A program made the translations under genes and the position numbers. Below are positions 9,597 through 20,950 of a stretch of 64,000 bases of DNA, piece by piece. The notes below the pieces were generated by a model. It had not been told where the DNA came from. It saw only the letters and a list, made by a program, of their open reading frames with translations, and ran no database searches. The stretch's first letter is position 1. Every line of letters starts with the position of its first letter. Origin of the DNA: Aquarana catesbeiana (Eukaryota; Chordata; Amphibia; Anura; Ranidae); NCBI RefSeq assembly GCF_042186555.1, contig NC_133336.1, positions 194,208,069 to 194,272,068 on the forward strand, given 5' to 3'.

Positions 9597-10423
9597 AGGA
9601 GCTGACGTGCTGATGTCTCGCGTGTTGTGTCCGAAGGGATGGGTGTTTGTACAAGCCGGCCGGCTGAACTGTTTTTATTGCTACGATACACTGTAAGTGG
9701 CTTTTCTTCTTTTAAATAAATGATGCTTAAACAATGTTACGCTATGGTGATCCTGTATTCTGGGAACATCTGATTATCACCATATCCGACCTGGTTACGG
9801 TCCTGGGCTGACGAGTTTGGCGATCCCCTGCTGACTTCCTAGACGGATTCTCCCTGAGATTTCCTGTGTACTGACTTTGGAGAAAGGCCCTGGCCGGGTT
9901 TAGGCCGCAAGCATTATTTGCTTGCCATCTGGTAAGTGAGCATTTTTCTTATCACTGGAGGTGTGGTGGAGGTTGAATTCACTTACCGTGGACCACTATT
10001 TTTGTCATTCCTTTATACACAGTTATATTGCTTTTTTGTCATCAGTTTGACGCCTGTCACTTTGCTTTTTCACCGTGGAATTAAGAAGATGGACTTTTAG
10101 TTCTGATCTTGATCACTATTGACTTACTGAACGTTTAATTTTTTATCATCATTTAATTTACTATTTTTTATATTATTGTTTGATCTTCACTGTATCATCC
10201 TCGTAGTTTTGGGGGGTAGTGCTGCTCTGTATTGATTATTATTATTGTTGTGTGTATCTCACTTTAGCAGCTGCTTTTTGTTTTGGGTATTATTCTTTCT
10301 GGGTTTTTAATTTTAGCTACATTATTACAGCGCGGTAATTTCTTTATTTAATATCAGACATGAGTATTTAGAAACTGTGTTTGATATTGCATTCAGATGG
10401 GGTGAAGTCACCCCCAGAAAAGC

Positions 10424-10636
10424 CAAATTTTGAAGATGCACACAAATAGCCGAATGCCAACATGTGCTACCTGCCATCACGAGGGATCAAAGGACGTGTT
10501 TTGGGGGTGCAACCCCTTCCTCTCAGCTACTTTATTATTTAGGAAGGGGTTGCACCCCCAAAACGCGTCCATTGATCTCCTGTGATGGCAGATAGCACAT
10601 GTTGACACACTGTGTGCCTCTTCAAAATTTGGCTTT
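10424..10636. repeat. Hairpin with ~100-bp arms
   Basis: The left arm (about 10424-10525) ends GGGGGTGCAACCCCTTCC and the right arm (about 10542-10636) begins AGGAAGGGGTTGCACCCCC. The arms match over most of their length around a 17-bp loop. It sits between the PLE and the Myb gene and looks like a small palindromic insertion. Confidence 0.8.
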
Positions 10637-10703
10637 TCTACAATTTGACACAAAAAGTTTAAAAATTGTAACACACCAAAAAACAAAGGGATTTGGAGGG
10701 GTT

Positions 10704-12010
10704 TTAAACTCTCCCCAAAACATCAATGATGTTCTTATTTTTTTGAATAACATCATTGATGTTTTTCTTGATGTTTTCCAAGTCCCTATTACACCCCATG
10801 ATCTCCCCGAACAGGATCTGTGCACTTTCCGAGGTGAAAGGATCTGGATCCACAACATCACGATCACCTAAAAAAGATAGAAACAAAAAAAAAACATGTA
10901 TTATAAATATGCCGGCATCCATCTCTTACCTGAGCCTGTGGTCGCAGACACTCACCTGTTGTGGTGCCAATTTCCACCATGTCTTTCTCCTCCTGCTCTG
11001 CATTGCTTGGGTGGATTTCCCCTTCTTCCAGAGGTGGGGGGTCTCTGGTCTCCTCGGATGAGGGGTGTCCTATGAGTCTTTTCTCCCCTATATAAAAAAA
11101 AATGGTATACTTAGCACACAGATATTTGATGGCAGAACTATAAATATGAAACATTGCTTGGAAGTGGGGTACAATTGTCTGTTTCGGCAGAGTTCCAAGA
11201 TGTAGAATTTTTAGTGTCCTTTGTCAAGCTTCAATACTTTACCTGTTTTGTACTAGCTTCACAGATGGAGACACCCCTATAGTATCCACTGGAGCACCTG
11301 TGTGGGACCCCTAATAAAAAGGGTGTTCTTGTGTCTCACACTAGTGCTCCAGCATCCAGATGTGTAACCAGCTGCTGAGTGTCCTCTCCTTACACAGAAT
11401 TTAGTTTGCATTTAATTCTAGTAACAAACACAGCTACACAACCAAATTAGACAAGTAGGCCATAAAAATGTGGGCAAATGCATATGGCCAAAACAATGGT
11501 GTTTTCTAGGCCGCAGGAAAAATGTTTGATACGAACGAATAATGTGCCCATGAACATGAAAGTTCACATTTAGAAATGGATAACAGTTAAGAAAAGCACA
11601 TGGAGCAGCACGAACGTAATAACCATAAAAAGAATCGGAACACAGGACAACTACTTACTTTTTTGCAGCACTCTCCGGATCTTTCTGTACTGCTAGTGCT
11701 CTCTAAATTTGAGGTCTGACCACCGTTTCCTGAGCTGATCTTTCGATCGTCGTACCCCAAAATCATGGTGCAGACTCTTGACCACTTTCGCCATGATCTT
11801 GGCCTTTCTGACATTGGGGTTGGGGTAAGGTCCATACTTCCCGTCATAGTCGGCCTTCTTCAGGATGTCGACCATCTCCAACATCTCCCCAAAGGACATA
11901 TTCGATGCCTTAAATCTTCTCCTTCTGGATCCAGACGTTTCTGGCTCTGGGCTTTCCTCCTCCTCCTCCTCGTTGCTATAATTAGCACACACCTGCTGTG
12001 TCTCCGCCAT
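10704..12010 (-). pseudogene. Harbinger Myb/SANT-like protein gene, copy 1
   Basis: Three exons on the minus strand. 11659-12010 starts MAETQQ, matching MAETPEM of copy 2, and encodes an acidic N-terminus then the Myb/SANT-like domain (FKASNMSFGEMLEMVDILKK, KAKIMAKVVKSL, KDQLRKRWSDL). 10956-11087 is an acidic linker ending IGTTTG. 10704-10867 is a C-terminal coiled-coil segment ending IIDVLGRV. All splice sites are GT..AG and phase 1. A TAG stop just after KFREH breaks the first exon. In Harbinger systems the Myb-like partner binds DNA and helps bring the transposase to the nucleus and transposon ends. Confidence 0.8.
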
Positions 12011-12025
12011 GTGCTCTTCCCCCAC

Positions 12026-12300
12026 TGCACCGAACGAAAAGGGGTGGGGAATAGACTAGAAAGAACGTCGGGGGCGGGCGGAGTTACACACATGCGCAGT
12101 GTGTATAAAGCGTAACATGCGTGCGTAGTGCGTACGATCTGTGAGCGGAGGAAGGAGTATCGGAGGCGCCGAACGTGAGAACGAAGGTAAGATCTAAACT
12201 TGGGCCTATACTGCTTCTAGATTGAGGCCTATATTGTAACAAGATTAGGAGAGTTTTGCCTGACATTAGGGTTTGTCTCGTGTTGTGTTTTGCAGATAAA
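12026..12300. promoter_or_regulatory. Divergent promoter between Myb and MADF genes (Harbinger copy 1)
   Basis: GC-rich intergene with GGGGCGGGCGGAG, then ACACATGCGCAGTG directly before TGTATAAAGCG (TATA-like, plus strand). A 5'UTR intron follows (donor AAG|GTAAG at about 12186, acceptor TTTGCAG before ATAAAATGG). A single unit, where the second Harbinger copy has three. Confidence 0.65.
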
Positions 12301-13294
12301 ATGGATGGCTTCAATGACCACAATTTCCTCCCCCTGTTCATAGACAAGTACAGGGAACTGCCCTGTCTGTGGCAGGTCAAACATCCACATTATAATAATA
12401 AACAAAAGAGGCAGGCAGTGCTGGAGAAACTGCTGGAGTTGGTGAAGCCGGTGGTCCCCACGGCAACCATCCCCTATTTAAAAAAAACAAAATTGGTGGC
12501 CTGAGGAGCACTTATCTTAGGGAGCGCAAGAAGGTCACAGATTCCCAGAGATCCGGAGCTGGAGCAGATGACATTTATGTCCCTAGGCTGTGGTACTATG
12601 AGAGACTGCGATTTCTCCCTGGAGTCAGGGAATCCCTCTCAACCCTTCCTTCCACTCTTCCTTCCACCCCAGCTGAGGCTTCCGATGTCCAACCTGGGAC
12701 TTCCAGCCAGGAAGAAGTGGAGGAGCCCAGATGGAGTCAGGTATAGAATTCTTCTACAGATTTCTGGTCAATAAATAAATGATCTTTACTAGATGTTATT
12801 ATTGATCACTAATTACTGATTTAAGAAAGTGTTTTACATATCAATAGACAGTAGTGGCCATGAGATGAAAATTGTGTGTGATTGATGAAGAAAAAACTAA
12901 AACTATGTCCCTTTTTCATACACAGGAAGACCTCAGCCAGGACGAGGCTGTGGAATGTGGCACACAGGAGGAGGCTGTGGAATGTGGCAGCCAGGAGGAG
13001 GCGGGGGTTAGTGGCAGCCAGGAGGAGGCGGGGCTAAGTGGCAGCCAGGAGAAGCCTGGGACCAGTCGGAGCCTGACCGAATCGCAGGTTCCTCCCCTCC
13101 GCCTTCCATACAAAAGACCCAGGAAGGGGAGTCACGTGCAGGATTCAGTGCTTAGGCTCATTCAGGAGGCTTCTGAGTCCCTAGGAGCCTTACCCACTCC
13201 TGAAGAGGCCTTTGCCTGCATGGCTGCCACCAAACTGAAGGGCATGCAGGAGGGTCAAGCCTCATGTGTGAGAAACTTATTTATAAAGTCCTAA
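12301..13294 (+). pseudogene. Harbinger-encoded MADF-type protein gene, copy 1
   Basis: Two exons (12301-12740 and 12926-13294), GT..AG splice. Exon 1 has the MADF-like start FIDKYRELPCLWQVKHPHY. A one-base deletion in an A-run near 12481-12488 shifts the frame, after which GADDIYVPRLWYYERLRFL follows in the next frame. Exon 2 has five degenerate repeats of a glutamate-rich SQEEA unit, then SRSLTESQVPPLRLP, a basic KRPRKG and a helical segment. A second frameshift near 13285 displaces the proline-rich C-terminus (to about 13430). MADF domains bind DNA; BESS-like C-termini mediate protein contacts. AATAAA lies at 13684. Confidence 0.8.
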
Positions 13295-14194
13295 CTAAGG
13301 GGGTGAGTGGCGAAATCACACCCAATACCAACGTGATTGAGTTGGACCATCCTCCTCCTCCTCCTGCTGCCACAACTCCACCACCACAGCCACAGCGTGG
13401 AAGGAATCATGGAAGGAAGACCAGAGAGTGATGGCCCTGGGTTCAGTCTGGTCTGACAAAAGATGCAGTCTCTTGTATGACCACAGCCTGGGGACACAGA
13501 TGTCATCTGCTGCTTTCAGGATCTCTTGGACTTCTGGACCAGACTGCACTCCCTTACAAATGGACTCCTCAGGCCACCAATTTTGCTGGAAAAGAATTGA
13601 TGTCTGCCCTGGGGGCCAAAGGCTTCACCAATTTCTGCTGTTTCTCCAGCGTTGCCTCCCTCTTTGTTTGGTTGTGAGCCCTTAATAAAGGAATTTTTGT
13701 TTCAATTATACTCGCCTATGTGTGTTTTCCTTCAAAAAAAAAAGTTTGTTGGTGAGGAGGCAGGTACATTTCAAAATATAATGTGAAATTAACAAGGGAC
13801 ACCAACACCAAACAATCTCCTTGAGATTAAATAATACAAGATATCAATTGTGTTGTGGTAACTTGACACACAAAACACACACAAAAATATTCTGGAGTAA
13901 AAACAAAAAAAATAAAAATAAAACAGCCTTGAAAAAAATACAAACCCAAAAAATAAAAATCAACAGCCTTGAAAAAAATGTTTTAAAAATTAAAAACAAC
14001 CAAAAAAAAATTGGTCAGATGTGACAAATCAAAATATATTGAGGGAATCCGGATAAATAATAAAGAAATAAATTTGTGAGAAGTCTGTGTGAATATGAGC
14101 AGAAAAACTACTTCATTCTTCTCACATTATAAAGATGAACAGAGTGCGCTGTATTAAACTATTTAAAACATTGCAGCGTGACGAACGTGCTGTA

Positions 14195-14473
14195 TCCATT
14201 CCGAACGCTCATTTTACCAGACCGAACTGTTCCGTCTCGGAATTTCTTCCGAGCATGCGTGGCACTTTGTGCGTCGGAACTGGCCACACACGGTCGGAAT
14301 TGACGCGATCGGATTTTGTTGTCGGAAAATGTTATAGCCTGCTCTCAAACTTTGTGTGTCGGAAAATCAGATGGAAAAAGTCAGATGGAGCCCACACACG
14401 GTCGGAATGTCCGACAACACGCTCTGATCGCATATTTTCCGTTGGAAAATCCGACCGTGTGTACAGGGCATTA
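14195..14473 (+). repeat. Right terminal region of Harbinger copy 1, with TIR and TTA target copy
   Basis: Dense in CGGAATTTCCG-like and TTGTCGGAAAAT subrepeats, ending CCGACCGTGTGTACAGGGCA (14451-14470) then TTA. The terminal bases match both ends of the 440-bp MITE at 19143-19582. Confidence 0.8.
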
Positions 14474-16139
14474 GGTGTTAAGTGTCTAAGCTAAGGGATG
14501 TCCTTAATTAGTAAAACACTAGACAGTTACAATATGTCATCTAGAGGGGACCCTGGTGGCCATCTTGGGGTCCTGCAGAGTCTTTTTAAGTTCCTGCCCC
14601 TGGGTTTTTGCACGCATTTGTGAAGTGACTAGTGAAGGTCTGGGAACGGGTACCGAGTGCCCATAAAAAAGATGGATGCAGTTATCTTTAACACTGTGCA
14701 GTTCTGAAGACAGGCAAATAGTACTTGGCCCTTGGTGGGAGGGGGGTGGGGGGCGGGTGTAATGTGACGTCATGGCACTTGGTGCCTTTTCCAAAAATTG
14801 AGTCTGAGAACGCAAAGAGGGAGAGCTGAAGTGCTGACCCAGGAGGAGAAGAGGATCAAAGGCAAGCAAGGCTGACTGATCCTGTCCTCAGTGCCCTCCT
14901 TCCACCCAAGCTATTGTGGAGGAGCTCAGTGTGACAGCTCCAGCCAGGCCACACAGTCTGGGGGAGGGAGTTACTGATGTAATGGGGTAGTGAATATACT
15001 AAGGTAAGGGAGGACACTCATATAAAGGTCCCCCTGATATCAATAACTCTCCCTTACCTTAGTGTATTGACTATACAGAAGGTGGTAGGTGGTCACCAGA
15101 GCCCCCTCCCCCCACATTCAGAGTTTGCAGTGTCCCCCTTAAATTAGTGTCCCCAGGGTTCCCCTTTATTTCAGATTCCCCCTTACAGTGCAACGGGGAA
15201 CTCTGCGGACCTGGATGTATGAAGGAACTTTGATGTAAAGGGGGAATGCTGTGGGCCATGATGTAAGGGGGAATTCTGCGGACTCTGATGTAAGGGGGGC
15301 ACTGGTGACCCTCAGAATTCCCCTTTACACCAGACTCCACAGCATCCCCCCTTCATGGTCCACAGCATTCCTCTTTACATCGGAGTTTCCCTTTTACATC
15401 TGAGTCTGCAGAATTCCCCTTTGCAGTCATGTAAGGGGGAACTCTATGGACTTGTGTGTATGGGAGAGGGGGGTTTGGTGATCAGAGACCCCATTACATC
15501 AGAGTTATCCTTTACATCAGGGATCAAAATGTTCCATCAGGAGCTGCAGAGTTCCCTCTTACACTGAACCCTGAGGACTCTGATGTAAGTGTGAACTCTG
15601 TGGAGTCTGATGTAAGGGAGAACACTGTGGAGTGCAATGTAAAGGGGAACTCCATGGACTCTGATGTAAAGGGGAACTCTGTGGAGGGGACCTCTTTTTT
15701 ATTTTGGTGTGGGGCTCCCCTTAAAATCAATACCAGACCCAAAGGGTAATTTCCGGCATTCTTTATCTTTCACATTCATCTGTCAGTGGGGAAGCCCGCT
15801 GACAGATGAAGACTTATGGTTGTTAAGGACACAGGCAGCCAGCTTCCCGGGCAGCTGCTTAACATTTCAACTAAATTTGTTACTATTCATTACTATTTCA
15901 GAGATTGGGATACATCTGAATCTCAGAATAACCAAAAATTCCTCCGAATTTGTATTCTGACCGATACGAATTGCACATGTCTAGTAACTTGTAGAAATTT
16001 TTAAAGCGGCTAAGGAGATTTTTAAGTACCGTAGTTTGTCGCCATTCCACGAGCGTGCGCAATTTTAAAACGTGACATATTCGGTATCTATTTACTCGGC
16101 GTAACATCATCTTTCATATTTTACAAAAACATTGGGGTA
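14474..16139. other. Non-coding stretch with short repeats
   Basis: No gene found. Contents: a hairpin pairing TATACTAAGGTAAGGGAG (about 14995) with CTCCCTTACCTTAGTGTAT (about 15047); a decayed tandem array of roughly 30-bp units built on GATGTAAGGGGAACTCTGTG, in both orientations (about 15130-15690); a fragment resembling the middle of the hAT foldback (about 15700-15750, CTTAAAATCAATACCAGACC); and an AT-rich repeat end GCACATGTCTAG (about 15972-15983), also seen near 25800 and 27750. Confidence 0.5.
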
Positions 16140-16143
16140 TTAA

Positions 16144-17136
16144 CCGGTTCAATACAGGGCATTTTCACCCCCTTCCTTCCCAGACCAATTTTTAGTTTTC
16201 AGCGCTTTTGCACTTTAAACGACAATTGCGCGGTCGTACGACGTTGTACCCAAACAAAATTGACGTCCTTTTTTTCACACAAATAGAGCTTTCTTTTGGT
16301 GGTATTTGATCACCTCTGTGGTTTTTATTTTTTGCGCTATAAACAAAAGAAGAGCGTCAATTTTGAAAAAAACACAATATTTTTTACTTTTTGATATAAT
16401 AAATATCCCAATTTTTTTTTTAAAAAACAAATTTTTTCCTCAGTTTCAGCCGATACATATTCTTCTACATATTTTTGGTAAAAAAAATCTCAATAAGCCT
16501 ATATTAATTGGTTTGCGCAAAAGTTATAGCGTCTACAAAATACGGGATAGATTTATGGCATTTTTAAAAAAAAAAAATGTATTTATTTTTTTTTACTAGT
16601 AATAGCGGCGATCGCGATTTTTTTTCATGACTGCGACATTATGGCGGACACATCGGACACTTTTGACACATTTTTGGAACCATTCACATTTATACAGCGA
16701 TCAATGCTATAAAATTGCATTGATTACTGTGTAAATGTGACAGGCAGTGAATGGGGTTAACCACTAGGGGGACACAAGGGGTTAAATGTGTTTCCTAGGG
16801 AATGCTTCTAACTGTAGGGGGAGGGGACGTACAAGGGGAGGAGACCGATCAGTGTTCCGCTGTACTGGGAACACAGATCGGTCTCCTCTCAACTGACAGG
16901 ACGTGGATCTGTGTGTTTACACACACAGATCCATGGTCCGGCCCGGTTAACGGGCAATCGCAGGTGCCCAGCGGACATCGCGGCCCCCCGGCACACGCAC
17001 CGGGTCCCGAGCAACGCGACGGGCGCGCGCGCGCCCCCTAGACGGCCAGGGAACCCGAGGCCATCATATGACGTCCACCCAGGATGGGAGATCCCATCTG
17101 CGTACGTCATATGTCTATACGCGGGTATTGAAGTGG
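16144..17136. mobile_element. piggyBac-type MITE, complete (993 bp)
   Basis: Flanked by TTAA at 16140-16143 and 17137-17140. Ends are CCGGTTCAATAC and GTATTGAAGTGG (inverted, one or two mismatches). TTAA duplication is diagnostic of piggyBac. The internal sequence is the same family as the copies at 17163, 31911, 33578 and 43578. No coding capacity. Confidence 0.85.
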
Positions 17137-17162
17137 TTAAATGTTTTTTTGTAATTCATTAA

Positions 17163-18287
17163 CCACTTCAGCCCACGGAAGGATTTACCCCCTTCCTGAC
17201 CAGAGCACTTTTTACAATTTGGCACTGCGTCGCTTTAACTGCTAATTGCGCGGTCATGCAATGCTGCACCCAAACGAAATTTGCGTCCTTTTCTTCCCAC
17301 AAATAGAGCTTTCTTTTGAAGGTATTTGATCACCTCTGCCGTTTTTATTTTTTGCGTTATAAACGGAAAAAGACCGAAAATTTTGAAAAAAAATGATATT
17401 TTCTACTTTTTGTTATAAAAAAAATACAATAAACTCAATTTTAGTCATACATTTAGGCCAAAATGTATTCGGCCACATGTCTTTGGTAAAAAAAAAAGTC
17501 AATAAGTGTATGTTTATTGGTTTGCGCAAAAGTTATAGTGTCTACAAACTAGGGTACATTTTCTGGAATTTACACAGCTTTTAGTTTATGACTGCCTATG
17601 TCATTTCTTGAGGTGCTAAAATGGCAGGGCAGTACAACCCCCCCCCCCCAAATGACCCCATTTTGGAAAGTAGACACCCCAAGGAAATTGCTGAGAGGTA
17701 TGTTGAGCCCATTGAATAATAATTTTTTTTGTCCCAAGTGATTGAATAATGACAAAAAAAAAAAAATTACAAAAAGTTGTTACTAAATGATATATTGCTC
17801 ACACAGGCCATGGGCATATGTGGAATTGCACCCCAAAATACATTTAGCTGCTTCTCCTGAGTATGGGGATACCACATGTGTGGGACTTTTTGGGAGCCTA
17901 GCCACGTACGGGGCCCCGAAAACCAAGCACCGCCTTCAGGATTTCTAAGGGCGTGAATTTTTTATTTCACTCCTCACTACCTATCACAGTTTTGAGGGCC
18001 ATAAAATGCCAAGATGGCACAAACCCCCCCCCCCCCCATGACCCCATTTTGGAAAGTAGACACCCCAAACTATTTGCTGTGACAAAGTGACAACTTTGTG
18101 CAAAAAAAATGTGTCTTTTTCCCGCAACTTGTGTCACAATATAAAATATTCCATGGAATCTACATGCCTCTCAGCAAATAGCTTGGGGTGTCTACTTTCC
18201 AAAATGGGGTCATTTGGGGGGGTTTGAACTGTCCTGGCATTTTATGCACAACATTTAGAAGCTTATGTCACACATCACCCACTCTTC
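17163..18287. mobile_element. piggyBac-type element, left part only
   Basis: Begins after TTAA (17159-17162) with CCACTTCAGCCC and continues through a longer internal region than the 993-bp MITE. It stops where a second piggyBac unit begins at 18292. It contains an inverted repeat of about 45 bp (18038-18085 against 18168-18222, ACCCCATTTTGGAAAGTAGA and its complement) and C-runs at 17638-17649 and 18025-18037. Confidence 0.7.
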
Positions 18288-19142
18288 TAACCACTTGAAG
18301 ACAAAGCCCTTTCTGACACTTTTTGTTTACATGAAAAATTTTTTTTTTTTTGCAAGAAAATTACTTTGAACCCCCAAACATTATATATTTTTTTAAAGAA
18401 AATGCCCTACAGATTAAAATGGTGGGTGTTTAATTTTTTTTTTTCACACAGTATTTGCGCAGTGATTTTTCAAACGCATTTTTTTGGGAAAAAAACACAC
18501 TTTTTTAAATTTTAATGCACTAAAACACACTATATTGCCCAAATGTTTGATGAAATAAAAAAGATGATCTTAGGCCGAGTACATGGATACCAAACATGAC
18601 ATGCTTTAAAATTGCGCACAAACGTGCAGTGGCGACAAACTACATACATTTTTAAAAGACTTTAAAAGCCTTCACAGGTTACCACTTTAGATTTACAGAG
18701 GAGGTCTACTGCTAAAATTACTGCCCTCGATCTGACCTTCGCGGTGATACCTCACATGCATGGTGCAATTGCTGTTTACATTTGACGCCAGACCGACGAT
18801 TGCGTTCGCCTTTGCGTGAGAGCAGGGGGGGACAGGGGTGCTTTTTTTTTTCTTTATTATTTGTTTGCTTTTTTATCTTATTTTTAAACTGTTCCTTTCA
18901 TTTTTATTTTTTTTTAATCATTTTTATTGTTGTCTCAGGGAATGTAAATATCCCCTATGATAGCAATAGGTAGTGACAGGTACTCTTTTTTAAAAAAACA
19001 GGGGTCTAGATTTCTCCTCTGCCCTCAGAGCATCTGACCACACCAAGATCGGTGTGATAAAATGCTTTCCCAATTTCCCAATGGTGCTGTTTACATCCGG
19101 CGAAATCTAAGTCATGAAATGCTTGTAGCTTCCAGTTTCTTA

Positions 19143-19582
19143 TGCCCTGTACACACGGTTGGACATTGATCGGACATTCTGACAACAAAATCCATGGATT
19201 TTTTCCGACGGATGTTGGCTCAAACTTGTCTTGCATACACACGGTCACACAAAGTTGTTGGAAAATCTGATCGTTCTGAACGCAGTGACGTAAAACACGT
19301 ACGTCGGGACTATAAACGGGGCAGTAGCCAATAGCTTTCATCTCTTAATTTATTCTGAGCATGCGTGGCACTTTGTGCATTGGATTTGTGTACACACGAT
19401 CGGAATTTCCGACAACAAAATCCGATTTTGTTGTCGGAAAATTTTATAGCAAGCTCTGAAACTTTGTGTGTCAGAAATTCCAATGGAAAATGTGTGATGG
19501 AGCCCACACACGGTCGGAATTTCCGTCAACAAGGTCCTATCACACATTTTTCGACGGAAGATCCGACCGTGTGTACAGGGCA
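19143..19582. mobile_element. Harbinger MITE, 440 bp, TTA target duplication
   Basis: Left TIR TGCCCTGTACACACGG, right TIR CCGTGTGTACAGGGCA, perfect over 16 bp, flanked by TTA on both sides (19140-19142, 19583-19585). About 230 bp of the right half matches the terminal region of Harbinger copy 1, including GAGCATGCGTGGCACTTTGT. It is therefore probably an internally deleted derivative mobilised by that transposase. Confidence 0.9.
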
Positions 19583-20025
19583 TTAGGCCATAGAGATGTT
19601 GGAGCCACTCTGGTCTCTGATCACCTCTATGGTCAGCTGGCTGAATCACCGGCTGCATTCTCAGGTTCCCTGTTGGGACAGGAGAGCCAGAGAAAAACAT
19701 GGAAGAAGGTGGGGGGGATTCCCTCCCACTGCTTGTAAAAGCAGTCTAGAGGCTAATTAGCCGCTAGGATTGTTTTTACGTGAAAGCCGACCGCTGGCTG
19801 AAAAGAATGATACCAAGATGATACCTAAACCTGCAGGCATCATTCTGGTATAACCACTCAAAGTCCAGCAACATACCAGTACCTTGCTGGTCCTTGTTGG
19901 GCATATATTGTAAACTTTTTTCATGCAGCCTGTGGGCTGAACGAAAAAAAGAGATTGATCGGTGGGTATGCCCACCATTAGAATACCTCCCTTCATCCAC
20001 CCACTTCTAATAATGGGAATACATG

Positions 20026-20615
20026 CACCGTAAATATATGCCGAAGCATGGGGGCATCCTCCCGCAAAAGTTAGGAGCAAATCGCTCCTCCGCCCTCTGC
20101 TGCCCCCACGCTTCGGCATATATGCTGAAGTATATAACTGTGGTGGTGAAATCACCTCTGACAGCGCTGGAGTCACGGCTTTATGTATCGTGGGAGCAAA
20201 CGCTGTTGCTGTCAAGATAAATAAATCCGCGCTGCAACTGAATGGCGTACCTGCTAAGCAAATGATGGTTAACAATAAAACAAAGTAACATTACAGTATA
20301 ACAGTAAGACTTACCATACCTGCAAAGCAAATACAAAAAAAACCTAGTAAAAAATAAAACATTTAACGCAACCTGTGCCTAAAATATATATATGCCGAAG
20401 CATGGGGGCATCCTCCCACAAAAGGCAGGAGGAAATCGATCCTCCACCCACTGCTGCCCCCACACTTCGGCATATATGCTGAAGTATGTAACTGTGGTGG
20501 TGAAATCACCTCCGACAGCGCTGGAGTCACGGCTTTATGTATCGTGGGAGCAAACGCTGTTGCTGTCAAGATAAATAAAACCGCTCTGCAGTTGAATGGC
20601 GTACCTGAAAACAAA
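20026..20615. repeat. Tandem duplication, period about 360 bp
   Basis: A block of about 220 bp starting ATATGCCGAAGCATGGGGGC at 20036 recurs at about 20391 with few changes. Each block itself has a stem (CCGAAGCATGGGGGCA against TGCCCCCACGCTTCGG). It lies in the non-coding 3' part of the piggyBac element. Confidence 0.85.
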
Positions 20616-20950
20616 AAAATGGTTACCAACAAAGCACAGTAAACAGTAAAGTATAAAAAAATTGCATATCTGAAAAGCAAACATGGTAAAACATAATAAC
20701 AATAAAACATTGCAGAATAGAATACAGTAAAAAAGAGCAGAACAATAGAGAGAGAATAGAGAGAGAGAGAACAATAAAACGACAACTATTTTTGTTTTTT
20801 TTATTTTATTTTTTTTTGTGTTTTTATTTTTTTTATTTATTTATTTTACACTTTTTTTAGTAACCTTAACTTTTGTAACCGGTACCAGGTTTGGCATCTT
20901 GGGAGACCCTGTGAAAGTGTGTCCTAGTCTGTGCAATGCTGTACCCTACG

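Larger units (their letters stand above)
7128..10363 (+). mobile_element. Penelope-like retroelement copy 2 with a 14-bp target duplication
   Basis: The 14-mer AATATCAGACATGA occurs at 7128-7141 and again at 10350-10363. It exactly brackets the PLE (7142-10349) inside Harbinger copy 1. The element is 5'-truncated, starting in the PGRPIVSGID block of the RT, and keeps RT core, GIY-YIG and a 1.6-kb 3' region with a hammerhead-like motif (9559-9596). Confidence 0.9.
6271..14470 (+). mobile_element. Harbinger element copy 1 (5'-truncated, with a nested Penelope)
   Basis: The order is transposase C-terminus (+), Myb/SANT gene (-), MADF gene (+), right terminus. The right end is GTGTGTACAGGGCA at 14470, followed by the 3-bp target copy TTA. 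The left end and N-terminal transposase are missing where Penelope 1 abuts at about 6270. A second Penelope occupies 7142-10349. Same gene order as the copy at 50.1-58.1 kb. Confidence 0.85.

Noticed and set aside
12872..12925. ATG at 12872 as start of a separate glutamate-rich protein (and likewise 56393)
   Set aside because: Lies in the intron just before the acceptor; the region is exon 2 of the MADF gene in both copies.
14537..15749. Several frames of 60-110 codons
   Set aside because: Overlap decayed short repeats, differ in all frames, and lack recognisable motifs or splice context.
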